DNA of 14,865 nucleotides from Luedemannella flava (GTDB lineage Bacteria > Actinomycetota > Actinomycetes > Mycobacteriales > Micromonosporaceae), in contig NZ_BAAALT010000077.1 in assembly GCF_039528515.1 (NCBI RefSeq), positions 1 to 14,865 of the forward strand, given 5' to 3'. The notes beneath the pieces were generated by a model, which saw nothing but the letters and a program-made list of their open reading frames with translations, ran no database searches and was not told where the DNA came from. This document shows positions 6,366 through 13,540 of the stretch, piece by piece (position 1 is the stretch's first letter; each line of letters starts with the position of its first letter). Made by a program: the position numbers and the translations under genes.

Positions 6366-7982
6366 ATGTCCGACTCCACCACGTCCCCCACACCACCCAC
6401 GGCACGCCGGCGCAGGGTGCCGCGCCGGCTGCTCGCGCTGGGTGCGGCGCTCGCCACGGCCGCGACGGTCCTCGTCGCCGCGCCGTGGGCGACCGCGGCC
6501 AGCACCCTGACCAACCCCGGCTTCGACAGCAACGGGGCCAGCCAGACGCCCACCGGCTGGTCGGAGTCCGGCACCGTGGCGGCCAGCAAGTCCGAGTACG
6601 GCGGCCGCAACGGCGGCTACCACCTCGCGCACTGGGCGTCGGCCGCGTACACCGTCGAGACCACCCAGACGCTGACCGGGCTGACGGCGGGCACCTACAC
6701 GATGACCGCCTGGACGCGCTCCAGCGGCGGGCAGGGGGCCTCCTACATCTCGCTGCGCAACTGCGGCAGCTCCGAGGTGATGGTCTACATCCCCACCTCG
6801 ACCAGCAGTTGGACGCAGATCTCGGGCAGCATCAACGTCACCTCCGCCGGCAACTGCACGGTGGTCATCCGGTCACGGGCCAACGCGAACAACTGGATCA
6901 ACGTGGACGACGTGACGTTCACGCGGTCCGGCTCCACGGGCGGGGGCAGCAGTACGATCTCGATCCGCGGCGTCGACCTGTCCGCCCTCAAGAAGAACGA
7001 GGACAAGGGCGCCCTGTACTACGACGCGAACGGCAACCGCGGCGACGCCATCACGATCCTGCGCAACGGCGGCGCCAACTACGCCCGCCTCAAGGTCTGG
7101 GTGAACCCGGCCGACGGCTACAACAACAAGGCCCGCGTGCTCACCATGGCCAGCCGGATCAAGGCGGCGGGCATGAAGCTGCTGGTCGACTTCCACTACT
7201 CCGACTCGTGGGCCGACCCGGGTCACCAGACCAAGCCCGCGGCCTGGTCGGGCTACTCGTTCGCGCAGCTGCGCGACGCCGTCTACAACCACACGTACGA
7301 CGTGCTCAACGCGCTGAGGAACCAGGGCACCACGGCCGACATGGTGCAGGTCGGCAACGAGCTCAACGCGGGCATGCTGCTGCCCGACGGCACCTCGCAG
7401 AACTTCTACAACCTCGGCCAGCTGCTCAAGTCGGGCATCAACGCGGTCAAGGCAGTGAACACCGGCACCCGGGTGATGCTGCACCTCGCCGAGGGCGGCA
7501 ACAACTCGCTGTTCCGCTGGTGGTTCGACGGGGTCGTCGGCCAGGGCGTGCAGTTCGACGTCATCGGCGCGTCGTACTACCCGTACTGGCACGGGTCGCT
7601 GTCCGGCCTGCAGGCCAACCTCAATGACATGGCCACCCGGTACAACAAGGACGTCGTCGTGGTCGAGACCGCGTACGGCTTCACGACCGCGCAGAAGGAC
7701 GCGCACGAGAACATCTTCAACTCGTCCCTGGCGTCGGCCGGCGGCTTCCCCGCCAGCGCGCAGGGTCAGGTCGACGAGCTGAAGGCGGTCTACAACGTGG
7801 TCCGCAACGTGCCCAACAACCGCGGTCTCGGCGTCTTCTACTGGGAGCCGGCGTGGACGGCGGTCGCCGGCAACGGTTGGGATCCGACCAACCCGAACTC
7901 GGGCAACGCGTGGGAGAACCAGGCGATGTTCGACTACAACTCGCGGGCGCTGCCCGTGGTGGCGGTCCTCGGCACCGCCTGA
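6366..7982 (+). CDS. ganB: Secreted endo-beta-1,4-galactanase, GH53, with N-terminal CBM61-like module
   Basis: Extracellular arabinogalactan endo-beta-1,4-galactosidase that cuts beta-1,4-galactan into short oligosaccharides; 538 aa. Residues 1-45 are an Arg-rich signal peptide with a hydrophobic core, probably cleaved after ATA near residue 45. The twin arginines (PRRLLALG) leave Sec or Tat export open. Residues about 46-190 form a beta-sandwich carbohydrate-binding module (NPGFDS start, HWAS motif, INVDDVTF end) resembling CBM61, a galactan binder often found with GH53. A GSTGGGSS linker follows. The GH53 barrel begins at RGVD (201-204); Glu332 in QVGNELNAG is the acid/base and Glu434 in VVVVETAYG the nucleophile, with spacing as in known GH53 enzymes. 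There is no anchor, so the enzyme is released. The ATG at 6366 has GGAGG 5 nt upstream. Single gene, convergent with GH42. Confidence 0.93.
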   Translation: MSDSTTSPTPPTARRRRVPRRLLALGAALATAATVLVAAPWATAASTLTNPGFDSNGASQTPTGWSESGTVAASKSEYGGRNGGYHLAHWASAAYTVETTQTLTGLTAGTYTMTAWTRSSGGQGASYISLRNCGSSEVMVYIPTSTSSWTQISGSINVTSAGNCTVVIRSRANANNWINVDDVTFTRSGSTGGGSSTISIRGVDLSALKKNEDKGALYYDANGNRGDAITILRNGGANYARLKVWVNPADGYNNKARVLTMASRIKAAGMKLLVDFHYSDSWADPGHQTKPAAWSGYSFAQLRDAVYNHTYDVLNALRNQGTTADMVQVGNELNAGMLLPDGTSQNFYNLGQLLKSGINAVKAVNTGTRVMLHLAEGGNNSLFRWWFDGVVGQGVQFDVIGASYYPYWHGSLSGLQANLNDMATRYNKDVVVVETAYGFTTAQKDAHENIFNSSLASAGGFPASAQGQVDELKAVYNVVRNVPNNRGLGVFYWEPAWTAVAGNGWDPTNPNSGNAWENQAMFDYNSRALPVVAVLGTA

Positions 7983-7997
7983 CCCATCCGGAACGAC

Positions 7998-8030
7998 CCG
8001 CGGGGCCGGCGCGATGCGCCGGCCCCGCGG
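7998..8030. terminator. Bidirectional terminator between GH53 and GH42 genes
   Basis: CCGCGGGGCCGGCGC (7998-8012) pairs perfectly with GCGCCGGCCCCGCGG (8016-8030) around a GAT loop. It is a 15-bp stem between the convergent stop codons at 7982 and 8046. Confidence 0.8.
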
Positions 8031-8045
8031 TGTGTCCGCTGTGCG

Positions 8046-10169
8046 CTAGCGGGGGGTCGCGACCACCCGTACCGCGCCGGCCGGCACGGTCACACTGCCC
8101 GCGCAGGGCATGCCGGTGAGCAGCTCCATGCCGGTGGCGGCGACGGTCGCGTCGTCGTCCCGGTGGTTGATGATCACGATGTACGACGCGTCGGGACCCG
8201 AGCGCCGCACCACCTCCACGTCGTCGGGGATGCCGGCCGGCGGCACGAGGCCCACCCCGGCGTAGGCGATCCGTAGGATCCCGCGCAGGTCGTCGCCGTG
8301 CGTGCGGGTCGACACGTACCAGGCGTGGCCGGCGCCGTAGCGGTGGTGGGTGATGGCCGGGCCGCCGGCCGCCGGGCCGTCGACGTACGTGGCCACGGCG
8401 GTGGCGCCGCCCAGCCGGACGTCCTCGGCCCACACGTCGCCCGTCGACCCGTCGGACAGGCGCACCCGGTCGCCCTGGCGCAGCGGCAGGAACTCGTCGA
8501 CCTCCAGGCCGAGCAGGTCGCGCAGCGCGCCCGGGTGCCCGCCCGGGTAGATCGCGTCGTCCGCGTCCACGATGCCCGAGAAGTACGACACGACGACGCT
8601 GCCGCCCGCGTCCACGTACGAGCGCAGGTTCGCCGCGGCCGCCGGCGTCGTCAGGTACAGACTCGGGACCACCACCAGCGGGTACGCGCTGAGCTCGGCC
8701 TCCGGGTGGACGAAGTCGACCGTCAGGTGGTCGCGCCACAGCTGCCCGTAGTACGCCTCGAGGCGCTCGCGGTAGCCGAGGTCGGCCGAGGGCCGCCATT
8801 CCAGCTCCAGCGCCCACCAGGCCGGCCAGTCCCAGACGACCGCCACGTCGGCGGTGACCCGGGTGCCGCGAAGCGGACGCAGCGAGCTCAGGTCCAGGCC
8901 CAGGTCGACGACCTCGCGCCAGATCCGGGTGCCGGCGCCGCCGTGCGGCAGCATCGCCGAGTGGAACTTCTCGGCGCCGCGCCGGCTGGCCCGCCACTGG
9001 AAGAACAGCACCGAGTCCGCGCCACGCGCCACGTGCGACAGGCTGTTGCGCCGCATCTGCCCGGGCCGCTTGGCGACGTTGCGGGGCTGCCAGTTCACCG
9101 CGCTGGTGGAGTGCTCCATGAGCAGCCACGGCCGGCCGGCCGACACCGAGCGGGTCAGGTCGGCGCACATGGCCAGCTCGACGTGGTTGTCGAGGCGCTC
9201 AGCCTGCAGGTAGTGGTCGTTGGACACGACGTCGACCTCGCCGGCCCACTGCCAGTAGTCCAGCGCCTTGCAGTTGGCGAGCTGGAAGTTCGTGGTCACC
9301 GGGATACCGGGCGCCAGCTCGTGCAGGATGTCGCGCTCGCGGCGGAAGTTGGCCAGCAGCGCGTCGGAGGTGAAGCGCGCGAAGTCCAGCCGCTGGGCCG
9401 GGTTCACCACCGTCGCCGCCGCGCGCGGCGCCTCGATCTGCGCCCAGTCGCCGTAGCGCTGGCTCCAGAACAGCGTGCCCCACGCCTCGTTGAGCGCGTC
9501 CAGGTCGTGGTAGCGGGCACGCAGCCAGTCGCGGAAGGCGGCCGCGGACACGTCGCAGTAGCACTCGCCGACCGGCGCGCCGTACTCGTTGTAGACGTGC
9601 CAGAGCACGACGGCGGGGTGGGTCGCGTAACGGCGGGCGAGCTGCGTGGTCACCCGCGACGCAGCGACCGCGTACTCGGGGGAGCTGGGGCAGAAGCCCT
9701 GCCGGCCGCCACTGCCCAGCACCTGCCCCTCGCGCGTCACCGGCCGCACGTGCGGGTGACGGTGGGAGAACCACGGCGGCGGCGCGGCGGTGGGGGTGCC
9801 CAGGTCGACGGCGATGCCGGCGGCGTGCAACTGGTCCAGCAGCCGGTCGAGCCAGTCGAAGGAGAACAGGCCCTCCGTCGGCTCCAGCTTCGCCCAGGCG
9901 AAGATGCCCACGCTCACGAGGTTGACCCCGGCCTCGCGCATGAGCGCGATGTCCTCGGCCCACACGTCCTCCGGCCACTGCTCGGGGTTGTAGTCGCCGC
10001 CATAGGCGATGCCGGCCGGCCGCCGCGGCCATCGCGCCGGCGCGACACCGGGCACCACGTCGAGCGTGGTGTCCAATGTGGCCGGACTGTTGCCGAAGCG
10101 CAACGAGCTGTTGGCGGGACCGCGATGGGGGTCCGCTGGGCTGGCCGGTACGGCCGTCAGTGGGTGCAT
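8046..10169 (-). CDS. ganA: Beta-galactosidase, GH42, cytoplasmic
   Basis: Removes terminal galactose from imported beta-galacto-oligosaccharides. 707 aa with no signal peptide, so cytoplasmic. The GH42 A domain (TIM barrel, about 55-400) starts at GIAYGGDYNPEQWPE. Acid/base Glu195 lies in WHVYNEYGA and nucleophile Glu352 in LLMEHSTSAVNWQ. A Rossmann-like trimerisation domain (about 410-615) and a C-terminal beta domain follow. Of the four zinc-binding cysteines known in Thermus A4 beta-galactosidase, Cys160, Cys203 and Cys205 are present but the fourth position is Ser208. The first 55 residues or so are a Pro/Ala-rich extension. ATG 10169 was chosen because TGGAGA lies 7 nt upstream; the in-frame ATG at 10202 lies upstream of the operator and at the predicted -10. 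Confidence 0.93.
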   Translation of the reverse strand: MHPLTAVPASPADPHRGPANSSLRFGNSPATLDTTLDVVPGVAPARWPRRPAGIAYGGDYNPEQWPEDVWAEDIALMREAGVNLVSVGIFAWAKLEPTEGLFSFDWLDRLLDQLHAAGIAVDLGTPTAAPPPWFSHRHPHVRPVTREGQVLGSGGRQGFCPSSPEYAVAASRVTTQLARRYATHPAVVLWHVYNEYGAPVGECYCDVSAAAFRDWLRARYHDLDALNEAWGTLFWSQRYGDWAQIEAPRAAATVVNPAQRLDFARFTSDALLANFRRERDILHELAPGIPVTTNFQLANCKALDYWQWAGEVDVVSNDHYLQAERLDNHVELAMCADLTRSVSAGRPWLLMEHSTSAVNWQPRNVAKRPGQMRRNSLSHVARGADSVLFFQWRASRRGAEKFHSAMLPHGGAGTRIWREVVDLGLDLSSLRPLRGTRVTADVAVVWDWPAWWALELEWRPSADLGYRERLEAYYGQLWRDHLTVDFVHPEAELSAYPLVVVPSLYLTTPAAAANLRSYVDAGGSVVVSYFSGIVDADDAIYPGGHPGALRDLLGLEVDEFLPLRQGDRVRLSDGSTGDVWAEDVRLGGATAVATYVDGPAAGGPAITHHRYGAGHAWYVSTRTHGDDLRGILRIAYAGVGLVPPAGIPDDVEVVRRSGPDASYIVIINHRDDDATVAATGMELLTGMPCAGSVTVPAGAVRVVATPR

Positions 10170-10184
10170 GTGCTGTCTCCAGGC

Positions 10185-10198
10185 TGTGAGCGCTCCCA
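10185..10198. promoter_or_regulatory. LacI-type operator of the GH42 gene
   Basis: TGTGAGCGCTCCCA lies 15 bp upstream of the GH42 start codon and covers the predicted transcription start, immediately downstream of the -10 box. It shares 16 identical bases with the GH53 operator. One half (TGGGAGC on the minus strand) equals the half-site of the actinobacterial CebR operator; the other half is TGTGAGC. Confidence 0.82.
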
Positions 10199-10200
10199 AC

Positions 10201-10229
10201 ATCCTCCGTACAGCTTACGGCGTTGTCTA
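10201..10229 (-). promoter_or_regulatory. Candidate promoter of the GH42 gene
   Basis: On the minus strand TAGACA (10229-10224, five of six to TTGACA) and GAGGAT (10206-10201) are separated by exactly 17 nt. Transcription would start near 10194, inside the operator, so a bound repressor would block initiation. Confidence 0.5.
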
Positions 10230-10256
10230 GGAGCAAATTTTGGAACTAGGTGCCTA

Positions 10257-10285
10257 TTGACACGTGCCGGAAACGCCCCAAGACT
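10257..10285 (+). promoter_or_regulatory. Candidate promoter of the transporter/repressor operon
   Basis: A perfect TTGACA (10257-10262), a 17-nt spacer and AAGACT (10280-10285) as a weak -10 with A and T at the conserved positions. The predicted start near 10292 falls in the middle of the operator at 10284-10299. Confidence 0.55.
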
Positions 10286-10299
10286 GTGAGCGCTCACAG
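10284..10299. promoter_or_regulatory. Perfect LacI-type operator of the transporter/repressor operon
   Basis: CTGTGAGCGCTCACAG is a perfect 16-bp palindrome with a central CpG, as LacI-family proteins prefer. It overlaps the -10 box and start site of the divergent operon and is centred exactly 100 bp from the GH42 operator. As the repressor gene is the last cistron of this operon, the site also implies autoregulation. Confidence 0.85.
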
Positions 10300-10351
10300 C
10301 CATGAAACACCACCGCAATCTTGACCATGCTCACAATGCCGGAGGGCGTTT

Positions 10352-11659
10352 ATGCGCATCGCACGACGGAGGACCGCTGCGGTTCTCCTGCTCGGCGTCA
10401 GCCTTTTCGCGGCCGCGTGCAACAGCGGCGGCGACAACGGTGGCGGCACGAAGACGGACGAGAAGGTGGAGCTCACCTTCTGGACCTGGGTGCCGAACAT
10501 CGACAAGGTGGTGGAGAAGTGGAACTCCACGCATCCGAACATCCACGTCACCGCGAGCAAGCAGGCTCAGGGTGACGAGGAGGTCACGAAGCTCCTGACC
10601 GCCGCCAAGGCCGGCAGCCCGCCGGACCTGGCCCAGGTCGAGTACCAGGCCCTGCCCACGCTGGTCAGCAACGACGTGCTCGCTGACATCAAGGACAAGG
10701 TCGGCAACGCGAAGAGCGACTTCGCCGACGGTGTGTGGCAGACCGTCACCCTGGGCAGCGACGCGGTCTACGCGATCCCGCAGGACGTCGGCCCGATGAT
10801 GCTCTACTACCGCGAGGACCTCTTCAAGAAGTACGGCCTGACCGTGCCGAAGACCTGGGAAGAATTCGCCGCCACGGCGCGTGCGGCGAGGAAGAAGGCC
10901 CCCAAGTCCTACCTGACCACCTTCTCCTCGGGTGACCCGGGTTGGTTCGTGGGCCTGGCCCAGCAGGCCGGTGCCTCGTGGTGGGGCGTGAACGGCGACA
11001 CCTGGAGTGTCTCGGTCAACGACCCGGCCACCAAGAAGGTCACCGACTACTGGAGCGGCCTCGTCGCCGAGGGCGTCGTGGACAGCAAGCCCATGTACAC
11101 CCCCGAGTGGAACAAGTCGCTCAACGACGGCACCCTGCTGGCCTGGCCCAGCGCGATCTGGGGTCCCGGCGTGCTGGCCGGCAACGCGGCCGACACGAAG
11201 GGCAAGTGGGCCATGGCGCCGCTGCCGCAGTGGGTCGCCGGGGAGAACAAGACCGGTAGCTGGGGTGGCTCGACCACCGCGGTGACCGAGGGCTCGAAGC
11301 ACAAGGACGCGGCCGCGCAGTTCGCCGTCTGGCTGAACACCGACCCCGAGGCCGTCGCGGCCCTGGTCCGCGAGGGTGGCATCTACCCGGCGTCGAAGGC
11401 GGCCCAGGCCGGCCCGGCGCTGGCCACCGCGCCCGACTTCTTCCCGAACCAGCCTGACTTCTACGTCACGGCCAAGGGCATCGCCGACACGGCGGCCGGC
11501 TTCACCTTCGGCCCCAACGTCAACGTCGCGTACAGCGCGTACAAGGATGCCTTCGCCAAGGCCATCGCCGACAAGGCCCCGTTCGGCGGCGCCCTGGACA
11601 CCATGCAGACGACGACCCTGGACGACCTGAAGAAGGCCGGCTTCAAGGTCGCCGGCTAA
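10352..11659 (+). CDS. ABC transporter sugar-binding lipoprotein (probably galacto-oligosaccharides)
   Basis: Extracellular solute-binding protein (family 1, MalE/GanS-like) that delivers oligosaccharide to the two permeases downstream; 435 aa. The signal peptide ends in a lipobox, LFAAAC, with Cys23 as the predicted lipidated residue, followed by a Gly/Asn/Thr-rich tether. The mature part begins VELTFWTWVPNIDKVV and has the typical binding-protein stretches DLAQVEYQALPTLV, VYAIPQDVGPMMLYYRED and KTWEEF. Aromatic residues (GWFVGL, ASWWGV, SAIWGPG) probably line the sugar site. The ATG has GGAGGG 5 nt upstream. Substrate is inferred from the GH53, GH42 and shared operators; the fold itself does not fix it. 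Confidence 0.92.
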   Translation: MRIARRRTAAVLLLGVSLFAAACNSGGDNGGGTKTDEKVELTFWTWVPNIDKVVEKWNSTHPNIHVTASKQAQGDEEVTKLLTAAKAGSPPDLAQVEYQALPTLVSNDVLADIKDKVGNAKSDFADGVWQTVTLGSDAVYAIPQDVGPMMLYYREDLFKKYGLTVPKTWEEFAATARAARKKAPKSYLTTFSSGDPGWFVGLAQQAGASWWGVNGDTWSVSVNDPATKKVTDYWSGLVAEGVVDSKPMYTPEWNKSLNDGTLLAWPSAIWGPGVLAGNAADTKGKWAMAPLPQWVAGENKTGSWGGSTTAVTEGSKHKDAAAQFAVWLNTDPEAVAALVREGGIYPASKAAQAGPALATAPDFFPNQPDFYVTAKGIADTAAGFTFGPNVNVAYSAYKDAFAKAIADKAPFGGALDTMQTTTLDDLKKAGFKVAG

Positions 11660-11696
11660 CCACCGCCCCATACAGAGTCGGCACAGGAGCGCACAC

Positions 11697-12638
11697 ATGT
11701 CCGTGGACGCAACACCTGCCGGCCGGTCGCGGAAGCGTACGGCACCGAACCTGGTGCCGTACGTCTTCCTCGCCCCGGCGGTGGTCCTCTTCACCCTCGT
11801 TCTGCTGGTCCCCATCGGGTACACCGCGTACCTGAGCTTCCGCAAGGTGAAGGTCTCCGGCCTCGGCCTCGGCAAGGGGTCCCGCAAGGAGATCTTCGCC
11901 GGACTCGACAACTACCAGGCGACTTTCACCGATCCGGAGCTCTGGGCGGGCGCGCTGCGCGTGCTCGGGTACGGCGCGATCCTGCTGCCGGCCATGCTGC
12001 TGTCAGCGCTGCTGTTCGCGCTGCTGCTCGACGCGCCGCGCACCCGGTTCGCGCGGTTCGGCCGGATCGCGATCTTCCTGCCGTACGCCGTGCCGAGCGT
12101 GGTCGCCTCGCTGCTGTGGGGCTTCCTCTACCTGCCGGCGGTCAGCCCGCTGCACTACGTTCTCGAGCGGTTCGGCGTCGAGGGACCCGACCTGCTCGGT
12201 CAGGGCTCGATCGTCGGGGCGTTGGCCAACATCGGCGTCTGGGGCGGCGTCGGCTTCAACATGATCGTTATCTACACCTCGCTGCGGGCCATCCCGCGCG
12301 AGCTGTTCGAGTCGGCCCGCATCGACGGCTGCTCGGAGTGGCAGATCGCCTGGCGGATCAAGATTCCGCTGGTGACGCCGGCCCTCATCATGACCACCGT
12401 GTTCTCGCTCATCGCGACGCTGCAGGTCTTCACCGAGCCCACCACGCTCGCGCCGATGACCAACTCGCTGTCGTCGACCTGGACCCCCCTGATGAAGATC
12501 TACCGGGACGCCTTCGTGCGCAACGACCTCTACTCGGCCGCCGCCACGTCGATCGTGATCGCCGGGATCACCCTGATCCTCTCCTTCGGGTTCCTGCGTG
12601 CAGTGCAGAATCGCGCCTTCGGATCGGAGGATCAATGA
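11697..12638 (+). CDS. ABC sugar permease, MalF/GanP-like
   Basis: Membrane component of the carbohydrate (CUT1) importer; 313 aa with about six TM helices, the first at YVFLAPAVVLFTLVLLVPIG. The cytoplasmic EAA loop that docks the ATPase is ESARIDGCSEWQIAWRIKIP (about residues 202-221); its DG is conserved while the usual Ala after DG is Cys. It lies 37 nt after the binding protein, with GGAG 7 nt before the ATG, and its stop overlaps the next start (ATGA). Confidence 0.92.
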   Translation: MSVDATPAGRSRKRTAPNLVPYVFLAPAVVLFTLVLLVPIGYTAYLSFRKVKVSGLGLGKGSRKEIFAGLDNYQATFTDPELWAGALRVLGYGAILLPAMLLSALLFALLLDAPRTRFARFGRIAIFLPYAVPSVVASLLWGFLYLPAVSPLHYVLERFGVEGPDLLGQGSIVGALANIGVWGGVGFNMIVIYTSLRAIPRELFESARIDGCSEWQIAWRIKIPLVTPALIMTTVFSLIATLQVFTEPTTLAPMTNSLSSTWTPLMKIYRDAFVRNDLYSAAATSIVIAGITLILSFGFLRAVQNRAFGSEDQ

Positions 12639-13534
12639 GTACGGCCCTGGCGACCGACAGGTCCGTCAGCACCCACAAGCACCCGCCGGCGCGCCCGCAG
12701 AAGCAGCGCAGAACGAGTGTCCTCGGCACGGCCGCCCTCATGCTGGGCGCGCTGTACTGCCTGACCCCGGTCGCGTGGGTCGTCATCGCGGCGACGAAGA
12801 GCCGCGACGACCTGTTCGACACGCTCACCTTCATGCCCGGCACGTCGTTGTTCGAGAACATCCACGACCTGACCACCTACCGGGGTGGCATGTTCTGGGA
12901 GTGGACCGCCAACACCGCCTTCTACGCGGGCGCGGGCGCGTTCCTCTCCGCGGTACTTTCCGGGCTTACCGGATACACACTCGCCAAGTACCGGTTCCGG
13001 GGACGGAACGTCATCTTCAACATCCTGCTCGCGGGCGTGCTGGTGCCGGCCGTCACGCTGGCGATCCCGCAGTACCTGTTGATGGCGAAGGTCGGCCTGA
13101 CCGACTCGTATTGGTCGGTGCTGCTGCCGAGCATCGTCAGCCCGTACGGCATGTACCTGGCCCGCATCTACGCGGCGGCCGCGATCCCGGACTCGTTGAT
13201 CGAGGCGGCCCGCACCGACGGGGCCAGCGACGTGCGCATCTTCAGCATGATCGCCCTGCCGATCATGCGACCTGGCCTGGTTACGGTGTTCCTGTTCCAG
13301 TTCGTGGCGATCTGGAACAACTTTCTGCTCGCGTTCGTCATGCTCAGCGATGACCATAAGTTCCCGCTGACTGTGGGCCTGTACACGCTGCTCAGGCAGG
13401 GCAACACCACCCCCGCGCTGTATACCCTGGTGATCACCGGTTCGCTATTGTCGATCTTGCCGCTCGCGGCGTTGTTCCTGACATTGCAGCGATACTGGCG
13501 TATCGACCTGCTCTCCGGAGCCACCAAGGGGTAG
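12635..13534 (+). CDS. ABC sugar permease, MalG/GanQ-like
   Basis: Second membrane subunit of the CUT1 importer; 299 aa with about six TM helices after a polar, basic N-terminal tail of about 30 residues. The EAA loop is EAARTDGASDVRIFSMIALP (about residues 189-208), a good match to the family consensus. The C-terminus is the usual QRYWRIDLLSGATKG type, as in MalG-like proteins. It starts at the ATGA overlap with the upstream permease, with GGAGG 4 nt before the ATG, so the pair is translationally coupled. Confidence 0.92.
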   Translation: MSTALATDRSVSTHKHPPARPQKQRRTSVLGTAALMLGALYCLTPVAWVVIAATKSRDDLFDTLTFMPGTSLFENIHDLTTYRGGMFWEWTANTAFYAGAGAFLSAVLSGLTGYTLAKYRFRGRNVIFNILLAGVLVPAVTLAIPQYLLMAKVGLTDSYWSVLLPSIVSPYGMYLARIYAAAAIPDSLIEAARTDGASDVRIFSMIALPIMRPGLVTVFLFQFVAIWNNFLLAFVMLSDDHKFPLTVGLYTLLRQGNTTPALYTLVITGSLLSILPLAALFLTLQRYWRIDLLSGATKG

Positions 13535-13540
13535 ATCAGC

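Noticed and set aside
10170..10202. Upstream ATG at 10202 for the GH42 gene
   Set aside because: It would translate the operator and begins at the predicted -10 box; the ATG at 10169 has a good ribosome binding site.
8298..10289. 663-codon plus-strand open frame opposite the GH42 gene
   Set aside because: It is the antisense shadow of a clear GH42 enzyme; the translation is Arg/Val/Gly-rich with no family motif, as expected in high-GC DNA.
10331..11911. 526-codon minus-strand frame opposite the binding-protein gene
   Set aside because: Antisense shadow of a lipoprotein with clear signal peptide and family motifs, crossing a gene boundary.
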